The notes under the pieces were generated by a model, which did no database searches, was not told where the DNA came from, and was given only the letters and a program-made list of their open reading frames with translations. Source: MnTg04 sp964568075 (GTDB lineage Bacteria; Pseudomonadota; Gammaproteobacteria; Steroidobacterales; MnTg04). Taken from it: a stretch of DNA of 64,000 nucleotides. A program made the position numbers and the translations under genes. Shown here in pieces: positions 26,489 through 35,655 of the stretch (position 1 is the stretch's first letter; every line of letters starts with the position of its first letter). The stretch is from assembly GCA_964568075.1 (NCBI GenBank), contig CAZMOM010000017.1, positions 1 to 64,000 of the forward strand, written 5' to 3'.

Positions 26489-26959
26489 TTACCCTTGAGT
26501 TTGGCGCCCTTGAGTATGGGGTCCGTTGAGCATGGCGTCGATGGCCTCGTTGGCCAGCTCGTCCGCCCGTTCGTTGCCGGCAACGCCGCTGTGCCCCTTG
26601 ACCCAACGCCAGTCGACGTCATGATCGGCGACTAACCGGTCCAGTTCTCGCCACAGGTCTTCGTTTTTGACCGGCTTGCGACTGCTGGTTTTCCAGCCGC
26701 GGGTTTTCCAGTTGGGCAGCCATTCGTTGATGCCGTCCTTGACGTATTTGGAATCGGTGTACAGGATGACGCGGCATCTTCTTTTGAGGACGTTCAGCGC
26801 CTCGATGGCCGCCTGGATCTCCATCCGGTTATTGGTCGTTTTGGGATCGGCGCCTTGCAGCGTTTTCTCTTTTTTCCCCGCCAGCATCAACACGCCCCAC
26901 CCGCCGGGGCCGGGATTGCCGCGACAGGCACCATCGGTGTAAATCGTCACTTCGCTCAA
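26489..26959 (-). CDS. rnhA: Ribonuclease HI
   Basis: Degrades the RNA strand of RNA-DNA hybrids. The 156-aa protein starts MSEVTIYTDGACRGNPGPGG with the first catalytic Asp. TNNRMEIQAAIEAL contains the catalytic Glu, LYTDSKYVKDGI the second Asp, and GVAGNERADELA the last Asp. ATG 26959 overlaps the methyltransferase stop by 4 nt (ATGA), showing translational coupling. Confidence 0.97.
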   Translation of the reverse strand: MSEVTIYTDGACRGNPGPGGWGVLMLAGKKEKTLQGADPKTTNNRMEIQAAIEALNVLKRRCRVILYTDSKYVKDGINEWLPNWKTRGWKTSSRKPVKNEDLWRELDRLVADHDVDWRWVKGHSGVAGNERADELANEAIDAMLNGPHTQGRQTQG

Positions 26960-27681
26960 GTCGAATTCCTTGTCGACGGTTCGGCCAGTCCGGCCAGAAC
27001 CCGCGGTGTCCTTTTCAATTCAGGCCTGATCAGCATGCCACTAAAAACCCGCTTGCAGGCGAGCAGACAATATGCGCCCGCCATCAGCTGCAATGGCCCG
27101 TTCCCGATCGGTCCATTGACCCGGCTTTCCCGCAACCAGGCCGGTCTGCTGGCCGGCGGTCCGGCACAATAGCCGCTGACGGACAGTACCTCAAATCCCA
27201 GCAATTTGAGCCAGTCGCGCAGCCGGTATTCGGAAATAAAACGCCGGATGCCGGGTGGAAACTTGCCGCCGCTGAACTGGCGACGAATCCCCCACAGGCT
27301 GTTCGGGTTGAAACCCAGGATCAGCAGGTGGCCCTCGCCCATCAGCACCCGCTCGACTTCGCGCAGGACCCGGTGCGGATCGGCCTCGGTTTCCAGCGTG
27401 TGCGGCAGGATCACCGCATCGATAGAGTCGCTGTTCAGCGCCAGTTCGCCGGCCGGGCCGATGAAGTCTGCATCTGCGTCCGGGCTGCCGGCCATGACCG
27501 CATAGCGGGTCGTCCGCGCGCTCGCCCCGAACTGATCCTTGCGCCCCCACAGCCCGACCTGGATCGCCTGCACACCAAAAACCTGGTCCAGGTAGCCGGC
27601 GGCGGCGGCTGTTTCCAGGGCGAGCAGGTGTTGCCCCAGTGAGCGTTTCAGCCAGTCATAAACGGGTGACGGATCCGACAT
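26956..27681 (-). CDS. yafS: Class I SAM-dependent methyltransferase, YafS type
   Basis: The 241-aa protein has an atypical motif I and the segment ILPHTLETEADPHRVLREVE followed by GEGHLLILGFNPNSLWGIRR, which is characteristic of the methyltransferase encoded beside rnhA. The neighbourhood rnhA-dnaQ confirms the orthologue. Its substrate is not established. In E. coli and relatives gloB is the immediate divergent neighbour; here gloB starts 20.5 kb away at 48242. Confidence 0.82.
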   Translation of the reverse strand: MSDPSPVYDWLKRSLGQHLLALETAAAAGYLDQVFGVQAIQVGLWGRKDQFGASARTTRYAVMAGSPDADADFIGPAGELALNSDSIDAVILPHTLETEADPHRVLREVERVLMGEGHLLILGFNPNSLWGIRRQFSGGKFPPGIRRFISEYRLRDWLKLLGFEVLSVSGYCAGPPASRPAWLRESRVNGPIGNGPLQLMAGAYCLLACKRVFSGMLIRPELKRTPRVLAGLAEPSTRNST

Positions 27682-27789
27682 GCGAGCAAGGATACCTTGA
27701 AATACCGGCGGCGGTCAGGCCTCGTGGACGCCCGGTTAAGGCTCGACCGGTAAAAAATACAGCCGTCGCCATTATTGCCTCTGTCATCG

Positions 27790-27985
27790 CAGGAGCGGCT
27801 ATAGCCGCGATCGCGAGCCCGGGCAATCGGGCCTGGCCGCTCTCGCGCCTCCCTGCGCTTCGGCCGCTCCCGGCCATCCTTGGCCTCCGCGGCACTCGCA
27901 CATCCGTGTGCTTCGCGGCATAAGGTCGTCCTGACCTGGTCGCTCTCGCGCGTCCCTGCGCTCCGCGGCACTTTTGCGTCCTGCA
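27790..27985. repeat. Dispersed repeat, copy 3, at the left edge of the island
   Basis: Begins with the REP-like AGGAGCGGCTATAGCCGCGA and the linker CGAGCCCGGGCAATCGGGCC. It continues with two runs of the CTCTCGC...CATCC...GCTTCG core, and breaks off at about 27985 directly against the transposase remnant. The 27682-27789 stretch before it shows nothing. Confidence 0.8.
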
Positions 27986-27987
27986 CG

Positions 27988-28587
27988 TCGACCGCATGGT
28001 TTATGACCCACCGTATCCGTCATGCAATGGAATTCACAGACACCACGCTATCAGGTTCAGGCGGCAGCACTGTAGAAGCTGACGAAACCCATATCGGCCG
28101 CCGTAAAGGTGAACCTAAACGTCGCGCTGGTGGCGGCCACAAGCAGAAAGTGTTTTCACTGGTTGAGCGTGGCGGCAAGGTCAAATCTATGCATATCCGC
28201 GGTTCAATGTTTGCAGGCGTCAAACAGGGACTTAAAAACGTATCGCCCGACACCCATTTAATGACCGATGAGGCCACTATGTGTAAAAACATTGGCAAGC
28301 AGTTTGCTTTTCATCAGACCATCAACCACCGCATCAAAGAATGGAAGCGCGGTAACGTTTATGCCAATACGTTGGCAAGTTATTTTTTGATCTTCAAGCG
28401 TGGCATGAAGGACGTTTACCGGCATTGTCGTGGAGATCATCTCCATCGCTACCTGGCTGAGTTGGACTTCCGCTATAACCACCGCAGCGCTTTGAAGATC
28501 GATGACAAAGAGCGCGCACGACTCGCCCTGCAAGGGATCGGCGGCAAGCGCCTGACCTATCGGAGGTCTACAGGCTCATACAGCTAA
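27988..28587 (+). pseudogene. IS1595-family transposase, 5'-truncated and lacking a catalytic Glu
   Basis: Recognisable sequence starts at about 27988 with STAWFMTHRIRHAM, the mid-protein segment before the DDE domain in IS1595/ISXO2-type transposases. EADETHIGRRKGE (first Asp), MTDEATMCKNIGKQF (second Asp), INHRIKEW and FLIFKRGMKDVYRHCRGDHL follow, then HRYLAELDFRYNHRSA. The N-terminal zinc-ribbon third is missing and is replaced by the dispersed repeat. In the position usually reading N-T-(I/L)-E-(G/S)-(Y/F)-F the protein has NTLASYF, so the third acidic residue is lost. An internal ATG at 28024 could give a product, but it would be inactive. Confidence 0.8.
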
Positions 28588-28776
28588 GGCAAAGTCCCAA
28601 ATAGCCGATAAAAAGGCTATGGATATCCTGTGAGAAATAGACTATATGTGGCACGTGGATGAGGACTAACGCCGCATCCTGTAACCCACTGATTTACAAT
28701 GCTATTCTGTCGGTTGCTTCCTAACTAATTGATTGTCCTACGTAAATTTATTGTTGTTTTCTCCAACTTGGCACTT
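28588..28776. other. Non-coding space before the toxin-antitoxin operon
   Basis: No gene visible. It probably contains the 3' end of the insertion sequence and the higBA promoter. Confidence 0.4.
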
Positions 28777-28793
28777 GTTCCCAAATTGGGAAC
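28777..28793. promoter_or_regulatory. Palindromic operator of the higBA operon
   Basis: GTTCCCAAATTGGGAAC is a perfect 17-bp palindrome 16 bp before the toxin start codon. It is placed as expected for the operator to which a HigA-type antitoxin binds to repress its own operon. Confidence 0.65.
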
Positions 28794-28809
28794 ATGATAG
28801 CTTGTCGTT

Positions 28810-29103
28810 GTGAGGATTATTGCCGTTAGCGCCCTGAGAACCTTTTGGGAAATCAACGGTGATGCAGAGGGGCCATTAAAGTCGTGGTATAGAGAGGCGA
28901 AGGCCGCTGATTGGGAAACCCCTCACGATGTTAAAGCGTTATACGGAAATGCAAGCGTGATAGGAGACAACCGGATCGTGTTCAATATTGCAGGCAACAA
29001 GTACCGATTGATCGTGAAATTCAATTACCCATATCGAATCGGATATGTACGATTTATCGGGACGCATGCTGAATACGACGCGGCTGATGTTGAGACAATA
29101 TGA
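28810..29103 (+). CDS. higB: HigB-type mRNA interferase toxin
   Basis: The 97-aa RelE-fold protein belongs to the HigB_toxin family. It has LRTFWEINGDAEGPLKSWY near the N-terminus, VKALYGNASVIGDNRIVFNI, GNKYRLIVKFNYPY and a closing FIGTHAEYDAADVETI. It cuts ribosome-bound mRNA when not neutralised. The start is GTG 28810. The antitoxin gene follows with a 4-nt overlap in toxin-first order, the hallmark of higBA. Confidence 0.93.
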   Translation: MRIIAVSALRTFWEINGDAEGPLKSWYREAKAADWETPHDVKALYGNASVIGDNRIVFNIAGNKYRLIVKFNYPYRIGYVRFIGTHAEYDAADVETI

Positions 29104-29459
29104 TGAATATTCATCCAATTAAAATCGAGGACGATTACAACAATGCGCTGCTGCGTATTGATTCACTAATGAATGCGGAACCTGATACGGAGGAAGGCGC
29201 AGAGCTTGACGTACTCGCTACTCTTGTAGAAGTTTACGAAGCTAAGAACTTCCCAATCGACGTGCCTGATCCGGTTGAAGCCATCCTGTTCCGTATGGAG
29301 CAGATGGGAATTAACCGGAAGGACCTGGAGCCGTTTCTCGGAGGACGAAGTCGAGTATCAGAGGTCCTAAACCGGACTCGTGGTCTGTCAATTACACAAA
29401 TCCGCAAGCTCCATGATGGCCTCAGCATCCCCTTCGAGAATTTACTGGGTGCAACCTAG
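29100..29459 (+). CDS. higA: HigA-type antitoxin with C-terminal helix-turn-helix
   Basis: The 119-aa product has an acidic N-terminal half for toxin neutralisation. A C-terminal XRE helix-turn-helix follows: MGINRKDLEPFLGGRSRVSE, then VLNRTRGLSITQIRKLHDGL. It should bind the palindrome at 28777-28793. The gene is followed by a strong terminator and its stop overlaps the stop of the converging NYN gene by 4 nt. Confidence 0.93.
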   Translation: MMNIHPIKIEDDYNNALLRIDSLMNAEPDTEEGAELDVLATLVEVYEAKNFPIDVPDPVEAILFRMEQMGINRKDLEPFLGGRSRVSEVLNRTRGLSITQIRKLHDGLSIPFENLLGAT

Positions 29460-30029
29460 CCAACCGCTCCAATTCCACCGCTAAGCCTAAAAGGAGCCTT
29501 TCGGCTCCTTTGCTTTTTTGGGCTATCCTTTTGCTTATCCTTCTTGGCTTTGCGCGGGTCTGGTGGCGCAGCGATAATAACTTTGGTTTGTGGGGCACTG
29601 GATCGTAGGTGTTGTATCAGTGGGATGTAATCACTGTCAGCAGTAACCAGAATTACGCTGTCAATGTTAGCTGAAGCGGCATCTGTAGCCACTCTTAGGG
29701 CTAGCCGCGACATCTGTTTGCTTTTCTTCGTAATTCTTACAGTAATGCGCATGACGGAAGCAATACGTCGAGGCCTTGGCGAACCTTGACTCTGTTACCT
29801 CAACACCCGTGGCTTTGAGAGCCTTCACATATTCACGGTGACGCCGGCTTTTTTCCGCGTCCCAATGCATATAGGCAGTGAAGTAGCTTACCGTGGAGAG
29901 CGTATCGCCTGGCGACAGAAAGGAATTTGCCAAGTCTGCGAGACTTAGCCATTTGAGGTGCGGCTTATCTAATTCATTGATTGCATGGTACAAATTGAAG
30001 CCATCAACGTAGAATGCTACGGTCGCCAT
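29456..30029 (-). pseudogene. NYN-domain (PIN-like nuclease) protein gene with a frameshift
   Basis: The first part, from ATG 30029, reads MATVAFYVDGFNLYHAINEL with HREYVKALKATGVEVTESRF, CFRHAHYCKNYEEKQTDV. It then goes out of frame; the next frame continues LALRVATDAASANIDSVILV with TADSDYIPLI. Together these are the conserved parts of the NYN family: the first catalytic Asp in VDGFN and late Asps in TADSDY. One extra base within CCGC at about 29705-29708 explains the break. It may be a true mutation or an assembly error. The C-terminus is Lys-rich. NYN proteins are RNases; the substrate is unknown. Confidence 0.8.
29491..29519 (+). terminator. Rho-independent terminator of higBA
   Basis: AAGGAGCC TTTC GGCTCCTT is a perfect 8-bp stem with a four-base loop, followed by TGCTTTTTT. 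It begins 32 nt after the higA stop. It lies inside the 3' end of the converging NYN pseudogene, so its reverse strand encodes part of that protein's tail. Confidence 0.85.
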
Positions 30030-30104
30030 GCTTGTTTTTTCCAATTGCTGTGCGTAGTATTTTTCATGCAGTATATCTACCCCGCCTGCTACGGCGCGCC
30101 GGAA

Positions 30105-30137
30105 AAAGGGGCTAACCTACGGGTTGGCCCTTTTCTT
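30105..30137. terminator. Bidirectional terminator-like hairpin
   Basis: GGGCTAACC / GGTTGGCCC (one wobble pair) with a short loop, preceded by a run of A and followed by TTTTCTTTT. It lies between the NYN remnant and the IS30 remnant and could stop transcripts from either side. Confidence 0.5.
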
Positions 30138-30197
30138 TTGCCCTTGCTTTTCATCAAGATGCCGTAGGAAACCATTCTCCCGCAAGGTGTTGCGATT

Positions 30198-30755
30198 TCA
30201 ACCGGTCGATGCAACACATTGGTTAAATCGTTCTGCTGGTGTTTCATATTCTTACGTCTTTCTTGGTCGTTCGTTTGGCTGACGAGCCACTGCATTTAAT
30301 CTTGCCTGCGAGTGCACCGATAAGTCTGTTCCCTTCGGGAAGTACTGTCTGGGCAGACCATTGGTGTTCTCGTTAGAATCGCGTTGCCAAGGGCTTTATG
30401 GATCGCAGAAGTAAACATCAATGTCGGTTGCCAGCGTAAATCGTCGGTGATCGGCCATCTCACTGCCACGATCCCGGGTGAGCGATTTGCACAGGTCCTT
30501 CGGTAGTTTGTGGGCTTGCTTGATCAAGGCATTGATCACGGTTTCGGTATCTTTACCGTTGACCTTGGCCAGCATCACGTAGCGCGTGTGACGCTCGACC
30601 AGCGTTGCGATCTGGCTGTTTCGCGATCCGGAGATGAGATCGCCTTCCCAGTGACCGGGTAGCGCGCGATCTTCGACCGAGGCCGGTGTACCAGGGCGAG
30701 AATGCGTCCGAGGCGCCCGCGAGGGCAATGATGGTGACGGGGCATCCAGCGTCAC
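30198..30755 (-). pseudogene. IS30-family transposase remnant, left copy
   Basis: The recognisable part begins SVEDRALPGHWEGDLISGSR, with the first DDE Asp, followed by NSQIATLVERHTRYVMLAKV. SLTRDRGSEMADHRRFTLAT carries the second Asp, then VYFCDP. A TAA at about 30396-30398 interrupts CDP-(Q)-SPWQR. Beyond it the frame continues SNENTNGLPRQYFPKGTDLS, with the catalytic Glu, to a TGA at 30198, with one further stop (KT-stop-EYETP). The N-terminal helix-turn-helix is missing. Nearly identical to the copy at 46982-47646 but in the opposite orientation. Confidence 0.85.
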
Positions 30756-30891
30756 GGGAGAGGCTGCGCGCCCCGCTTCTCGCGGCTAAGCTGAGGAGTA
30801 TAGGAAGTATAGACGCCTTTCCACTGAAGCGTTTTGCCAAACAACCAGCCGGTTGAGATACTGTGGCCTGATATTTGCCAGGCAAAATCGC

Positions 30892-32259
30892 ATGCCTAAA
30901 CATATTAGCGCAAACCTGTGTTTCTGCTTAATTGCGTTTCTATTGCCTTTGCAATCCTGTGTTGCACAACAATCATCGTCCGTGGAGATGTCGTTGGGCA
31001 GCTGGTCGGTGCAGAATAACAATTGGATGCTGGCGCAGATTACGCCCAATCGGGTGGTATCGAATCCGGTCCCGGCCCGGCGCAGATTGGTCGTCAGCTA
31101 CGATATTGCGCCGCAAGTCTTCCCACAGGGTTACCATCGNNNNNNNNNNCGCTCGGCAACCTATGACAATGCCCTGGCAGCGCTCGCCTTTACCGTAACA
31201 GGTGAAATGGATTCCGCGGCTTACACGCTCCATGCCATCACGCGGATGATACGCGCCGATGGCAGCCTTTGGTTCAGTTACAACACGGCCAATAACTGGC
31301 CGGATGAACAATATCACGAGAGCGCCATGGTTCGAACCGGCGCGATTGGCTGGGTAGGTTACGCATTGGCCTTCTATTTGCGTCATGCTCCGGATTGCGG
31401 GGAAGGCGCGCGGGGCTGCCGGCAGGAGCAGGCTTACTTTCTGGACGCCGCCAGACGCCTCGCAGGATACCTGGATTCCGTGCAGGTGGATGACCCGTCC
31501 GACCAGCGTCATGGCCTTCTGCGTTTGGGATACGCGACGGTCGAGCTGGCGTACCAGGCAGAGACAAATGAAGTGCTTGAGGTTTATCTCGATGAGCCGG
31601 CGCTGGGCATCAGCTCTGAAAATAATCTCAGTGCCTGGTTCTTTTTCCGTGAACTCCATCGGTTGACCGGGGAGCCCTACTGGCAAGACGTTGCCGACAG
31701 CATCCGCGACGGATTGCTGAAGGGCGCATGGAACGATGCTATCGGACAGTTTAACCGGGGATTCCATTTCAACGGGACGCCCGATCCGGTCAAGGCTCTG
31801 GATTGCGCTTCCTGGGGGGTGCTGTTCCTTCTGCAGAATGGCGAAACAGAAAAGGCCGCGACCGCTCTCGCTGCCATGGATAAGTATTACCTGGCGAAGG
31901 ATGGTGATTTGACCGGATATCGTCCCTATTTCGACCACCCGATTTATAAATTGGCCGAGGTTGGTCGATTTTTTTACAGCGATAATCCACGTATCGAGTG
32001 GAGAGAGTTGCCGCTGGTATGGGCGGAAGGAACCCTTGGTGTGGCGCTCGCTTATCTCAGATCCGGACAGCCTGAAAAAGCGCGAACCATTATCGATAGA
32101 CTCAGCGTAATGCAGGTCGAAAATAGCGGCCTGCGATATGCCTCACAGGACGTGCCGTACGAGATGACATCCGCGCCCGGCGTGGCCGCATCGGCCTGGC
32201 TGGTACTGGTAGCCGAAATTGTGACGGGCAATCCGCTTGCTGAGGCCTTCTGGCGATGA
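30892..32259 (+). CDS. Six-hairpin glycosidase-like lipoprotein (interrupted by a scaffold gap)
   Basis: The protein starts MPKHISANLCFCLIAFLLPL and has a possible lipobox LQSC. The rest shows repeated helical pairs with aromatic and acidic residues: YDNALAALAFTVTGEMDSAA, then YNTANNWPDEQYHESAMVR, SENNLSAWFFFRELHRLTGE, LDCASWGVLFLL and WAEGTLGVALAYLRSG. This fits an (alpha/alpha)6 toroid as in several glycoside hydrolases and polysaccharide lyases. The ten Ns at 31140-31149 fall at CATCG / CGCTCGG. Removing them with the duplicate CG keeps one frame (451 aa). It overlaps the deacetylase gene by 4 nt. Periplasmic trimming of an exported glycan is inferred; the exact family is not identified. 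Confidence 0.75.
   Translation: MPKHISANLCFCLIAFLLPLQSCVAQQSSSVEMSLGSWSVQNNNWMLAQITPNRVVSNPVPARRRLVVSYDIAPQVFPQGYHXXXXRSATYDNALAALAFTVTGEMDSAAYTLHAITRMIRADGSLWFSYNTANNWPDEQYHESAMVRTGAIGWVGYALAFYLRHAPDCGEGARGCRQEQAYFLDAARRLAGYLDSVQVDDPSDQRHGLLRLGYATVELAYQAETNEVLEVYLDEPALGISSENNLSAWFFFRELHRLTGEPYWQDVADSIRDGLLKGAWNDAIGQFNRGFHFNGTPDPVKALDCASWGVLFLLQNGETEKAATALAAMDKYYLAKDGDLTGYRPYFDHPIYKLAEVGRFFYSDNPRIEWRELPLVWAEGTLGVALAYLRSGQPEKARTIIDRLSVMQVENSGLRYASQDVPYEMTSAPGVAASAWLVLVAEIVTGNPLAEAFWR
31140..31149. other. Ten-N scaffold gap inside the glycosidase-like gene
   Basis: The flanks share only CG, but joining on it gives a seamless frame (GYHRSATYDNA), so probably nothing is missing. Confidence 0.7.
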
Positions 32260-34022
32260 TGCACGCGGTGCGGGTTTTCGTATTTTTTCTGTTGCTTGCT
32301 ACAGGAAACCAGGCCTCTTCCGAGGCTGAATTCGAGTGGGGTATGGCTGTACTCAATATTGGACAAAGCGTAGATGCGCATCAAGAACAGCTCGCCGTAC
32401 AAAACGCACTGCGCATTCTGGGTATTCCTTTTCTTGCTACTAGCGATGTGGATAAGGCCGTCCGGCGGGCAGTCGTGATCGTGGGTGGTGTACCGTTTAA
32501 CACCGAACTGACCCCGGCCGAGCGTGAAAGTCTCTACGCCTACGTTGAGCAGGGGGGCGTGTTATTTGCGACCCAGGTCAATGGCAACATGTTTTTCCCG
32601 TTGTTCGGGCTCAATGCAACGGCCACGAGCCGGACCAATTTTCGATTGAGTTTTACTGATACGAGCGATCCCGTATTGCGGTATCTGGATCATCCCAGCG
32701 AACGGACGGTCTCACTTGGCGACCCGGAGCTGTATTTAGAAACGATTTGGACGACAGAGTATTCACCTGGCCCGCAAACCCGCGTCCTGGCCCGGTATGA
32801 AAACGGATCGGTGGCTTTCACCCGTTATGGCTATGGACGAGGGGCAGCCTATGCCCTGGGGCCCGGGTTCAAGGAAACGACGTTTATCCCGCAAATCGCG
32901 AAGAGCTATGAAGCCGCCAGGAAATGGATCAATTCATTCGAACCATCAGGGGACGTTTTCCGTTTATTGTTGCGGGGTTTATTTGAAGACCGTGTACACC
33001 CGTTCCTGCTCGTGCATACGATTCCTGACGGCAAGAAAACAGGCATTGTGTTGTCGCATGATGTGGATGCGCGGGAATCTTTTCGAAATTCGCTGGATTT
33101 TGCGAAGATGGAGGATAGTCTCGGCGTACGCAGTACGTTTTTTGTCACGACAAAGTATTTCAGTGATGACGCCGATATCGATTACTACACGTCGGACAGC
33201 GTCGACTGGTTGAAAAAAGTCAAAAAAATGGGCTTTGAAATTGGGTCTCACTCGGTGAGTCATTCACTGGTCTTTGACGAATTCCCGGTGGGCTCGGCAG
33301 ACGTCGATCAAGGTAATTACCAGCCAGCGGAACCCACCCTTTTTGGGGAAGTGAGTGTCAGCAAGCAACTGCTGGATAAAGACCTGCAGCTTGATACTAA
33401 CGGATTCCGCGCCGGCTACCTGCGATTTCCGAACGAGTTGCTGCGCGTTCTGGAAGAAACAGGGTACACCTATGATTCCAGCGTATCTGCCCAGTACGTA
33501 TTGACCAATTATCCTTATTTTGGTTTCAGGGAAAGGAAGCTCGAGGCGGAGCAGAGCAATATCGTGGTCGTGCCCGTCACCCTAGATGATTCACGTGAAT
33601 TCCTCACCGCTGAAACACAAAACGATGCGCTTCGCACATGGATGGAGATTGTCGCTGCAAATGCAGATAACGGTGCGATTACCTGTTTGCTAATCCATCC
33701 GACGGATATCACGTACAAGCTCGAAACAGAACGTAGATTAATCCAGGCCAATCTAAACGAGACAACTTGGATCGGCGACGTCGGCAGTATCGCCAGATTC
33801 TGGCATGATCGAAGCAGCTTGCATCCGATAGTCAAAAAATGGGCAAGCGAAGACCCGGTAATCGTTCTGAATATGAAACTATCGGATATTCCCCATGGCC
33901 AATCGCTGATGGTCGAATGGACGCCGGGTGGGACGATACCGAAAATCATTGATGCAGATGGTATACCGGTCAACGTTAGGACAATCGAAAATGATGACAG
34001 ACTCGTCATCCTGCTACGCTGA
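32256..34022 (+). CDS. Exported polysaccharide deacetylase with an N-terminal amidotransferase-like domain
   Basis: The 588-aa protein has a signal peptide (VRVFVFFLLLATGNQASSEA). The first domain (about 25-230) resembles class I glutamine-amidotransferase-like folds: VVIVGGVPFNTELTPAERES, then GGVLFATQVNG. The NodB/CE4 domain starts near 265. Its metal-binding Asp pair is in VLSHDVDARES, the H-x3-H motif in IGSHSVSHSLV, motif 3 in FRAGYLRFP and the late His in LLIHPTD. It should deacetylate an amino sugar or O-acetylated glycan in the periplasm, comparable in role to PgaB. ATG 32256 overlaps the previous stop (ATGA). Confidence 0.85.
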   Translation: MMHAVRVFVFFLLLATGNQASSEAEFEWGMAVLNIGQSVDAHQEQLAVQNALRILGIPFLATSDVDKAVRRAVVIVGGVPFNTELTPAERESLYAYVEQGGVLFATQVNGNMFFPLFGLNATATSRTNFRLSFTDTSDPVLRYLDHPSERTVSLGDPELYLETIWTTEYSPGPQTRVLARYENGSVAFTRYGYGRGAAYALGPGFKETTFIPQIAKSYEAARKWINSFEPSGDVFRLLLRGLFEDRVHPFLLVHTIPDGKKTGIVLSHDVDARESFRNSLDFAKMEDSLGVRSTFFVTTKYFSDDADIDYYTSDSVDWLKKVKKMGFEIGSHSVSHSLVFDEFPVGSADVDQGNYQPAEPTLFGEVSVSKQLLDKDLQLDTNGFRAGYLRFPNELLRVLEETGYTYDSSVSAQYVLTNYPYFGFRERKLEAEQSNIVVVPVTLDDSREFLTAETQNDALRTWMEIVAANADNGAITCLLIHPTDITYKLETERRLIQANLNETTWIGDVGSIARFWHDRSSLHPIVKKWASEDPVIVLNMKLSDIPHGQSLMVEWTPGGTIPKIIDADGIPVNVRTIENDDRLVILLR

Positions 34023-34234
34023 AGCTGCTCGAAGACCGGTAAAGGCTAGGAAACTGTCGATGAAGATTAACTGCCTGCAGTACGTGTACTTTAAGATTGT
34101 CTTCACACGCATCATAATCTGTGACCAGTTCCACAGCCCATTATTGCGGCCGATACGTATACCGTAGTAGTTCCAGTAGCCGTTCGCCAATCGCCGTCCA
34201 ATGTCCGTCTTCAGTTAAGAATATGGTGGGCTGT

Positions 34235-35655
34235 TTACCGTTCCCAGGTGGCTGTCCGTCGCATTTTCCCCCAGCGGGCCGGGACGCCGAACGCCCAACC
34301 AATCAGGCCGATCAACCGCCAGACCGAAATTAACTGGCGATAACCGAAGTTTTCCAGCACCGATACCGCAAACAGTTTCATCGTGTCGCGTACCCTTGGG
34401 TAAATTCGAAATGACATTTCTTCCAGGAACAGCGCGCTTGCTGAAAGCAAGGATCCAAGACCGATTGCGACCAACAAAAAAACCAGTAGGACTGGGTAAG
34501 ATATCCATCCATTAAATGCGGCGATGATCACAAACAGGTAGCCGGAAACTTCCAACAACGGTCCCAATAACTCGAAAACCAGCAAAAAAGGAAATGCCAG
34601 CCAGCCAACCACACCCCCGCGAGGGTGCAAACACAACCCGATGTTCGCACTCAGACTCTCGGCGAGCCCTCTTTGCCATCTCATGCGCTGGCTGCCCAGA
34701 GTTTTGAAGTCGGTCGGCGCCTCTGTCCAACATATCGGGTCCGGCACGAAAGTAATTCGGTAAGGTTTACCGGATAACCTGGCCATACGGTGTAGCCGAA
34801 CGACCAATTCCATATCTTCGCCAATCGTATCCGTGCGATAGCNNNNNNNNNNCGATAGCCGCCTGCCGCAACCACGGTTTCTTTCCGAAACAAACCAAAT
34901 GCACCAGAAATGATCAATAACGCATTCATCGGCGACCAACCGAGACGACCATAAAGAAACGCCCGCAGGTATTCGACTATCTGAAAAAGCGCCAGCTTGT
35001 TATCCGGCAGCCCGATGCTATCGATAAAACCCTGCCTGACTTTGCATCCATTGGCAATACGTATGGTGCCGCCAACGGCGATAGTCGTGGGATCCTCAAG
35101 GAACGGCTGAACGACTCGTCGCAGGCTGTTGCGTTGCATTATCGAATCTGCGTCTACGCCACAGAACACCGGGTAACGGGATGCGTTAATGCCCGCATTT
35201 AGAGCGTCTGCCTTACCGCCATTGACCTTGTCGATCACCTTGAGATTTCTGTACAGGATCGAACGATATATTGTCCGGACTTTTTCGGTCGGTATTCGAA
35301 TCCGGTATGCCTCGGGGAACTCTTTCAACGAGAATTCCTCAATCAGGATATCCAGTGTTTCGTCACTGGAGCCGTCGTTGACAACGATTATTTCGAATTC
35401 GCCATATTCCAGTTGCAGTTGAGCCCGGACAGAATCACATATCGTCACAGCCTCGTTATACGCCGGAACAATGATGCTGATCGGTAACTCAAAGTCCGAA
35501 TAAATCTCGGGCAAACTTTCAATACTGCGGGCCTCGAGAAAACGCCGCAGGGCAAACAGCGCGACGATATTGAGTAACAGATAACCGGCATTTAGCCCGA
35601 TAAAATAGAGCAGAAAGGCCCACTGCCCCGCGATAATGACATCTTGTAGACTCAT
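34235..35655 (-). CDS. Processive family 2 glycosyltransferase (polysaccharide synthase; interrupted by a scaffold gap)
   Basis: The protein begins with one membrane segment (WAFLLYFIGLNAGYLLLNIV), followed by the GT-A domain. That domain has ISIIVPAYNEA, IVVNDGSSDET, GGKADALNAG, CGVDADS (D-x-D), GED in TIGEDMEL and QRMRWQRG (Q-x-x-R-W). Three or more membrane segments end it. These are the motifs of processive synthases such as PgaC, hyaluronan and cellulose synthases; no PilZ domain is present. The Ns at 34843-34852 are flanked by CGATAGC on both sides. Removing Ns plus one copy gives 1404 nt, 467 aa, and restores AGGYRTDTIGEDM. It overlaps the HEAT gene by 4 nt. Confidence 0.9.
34843..34852. 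other. Ten-N scaffold gap inside the synthase gene
   Basis: CGATAGC stands on both sides, so the contigs overlap by seven bases and the apparent frameshift is artificial. Confidence 0.9.

Noticed and set aside
29456..29752. Separate small protein gene on the minus strand after higA
   Set aside because: It is the second half of the frameshifted NYN gene, not an independent gene.
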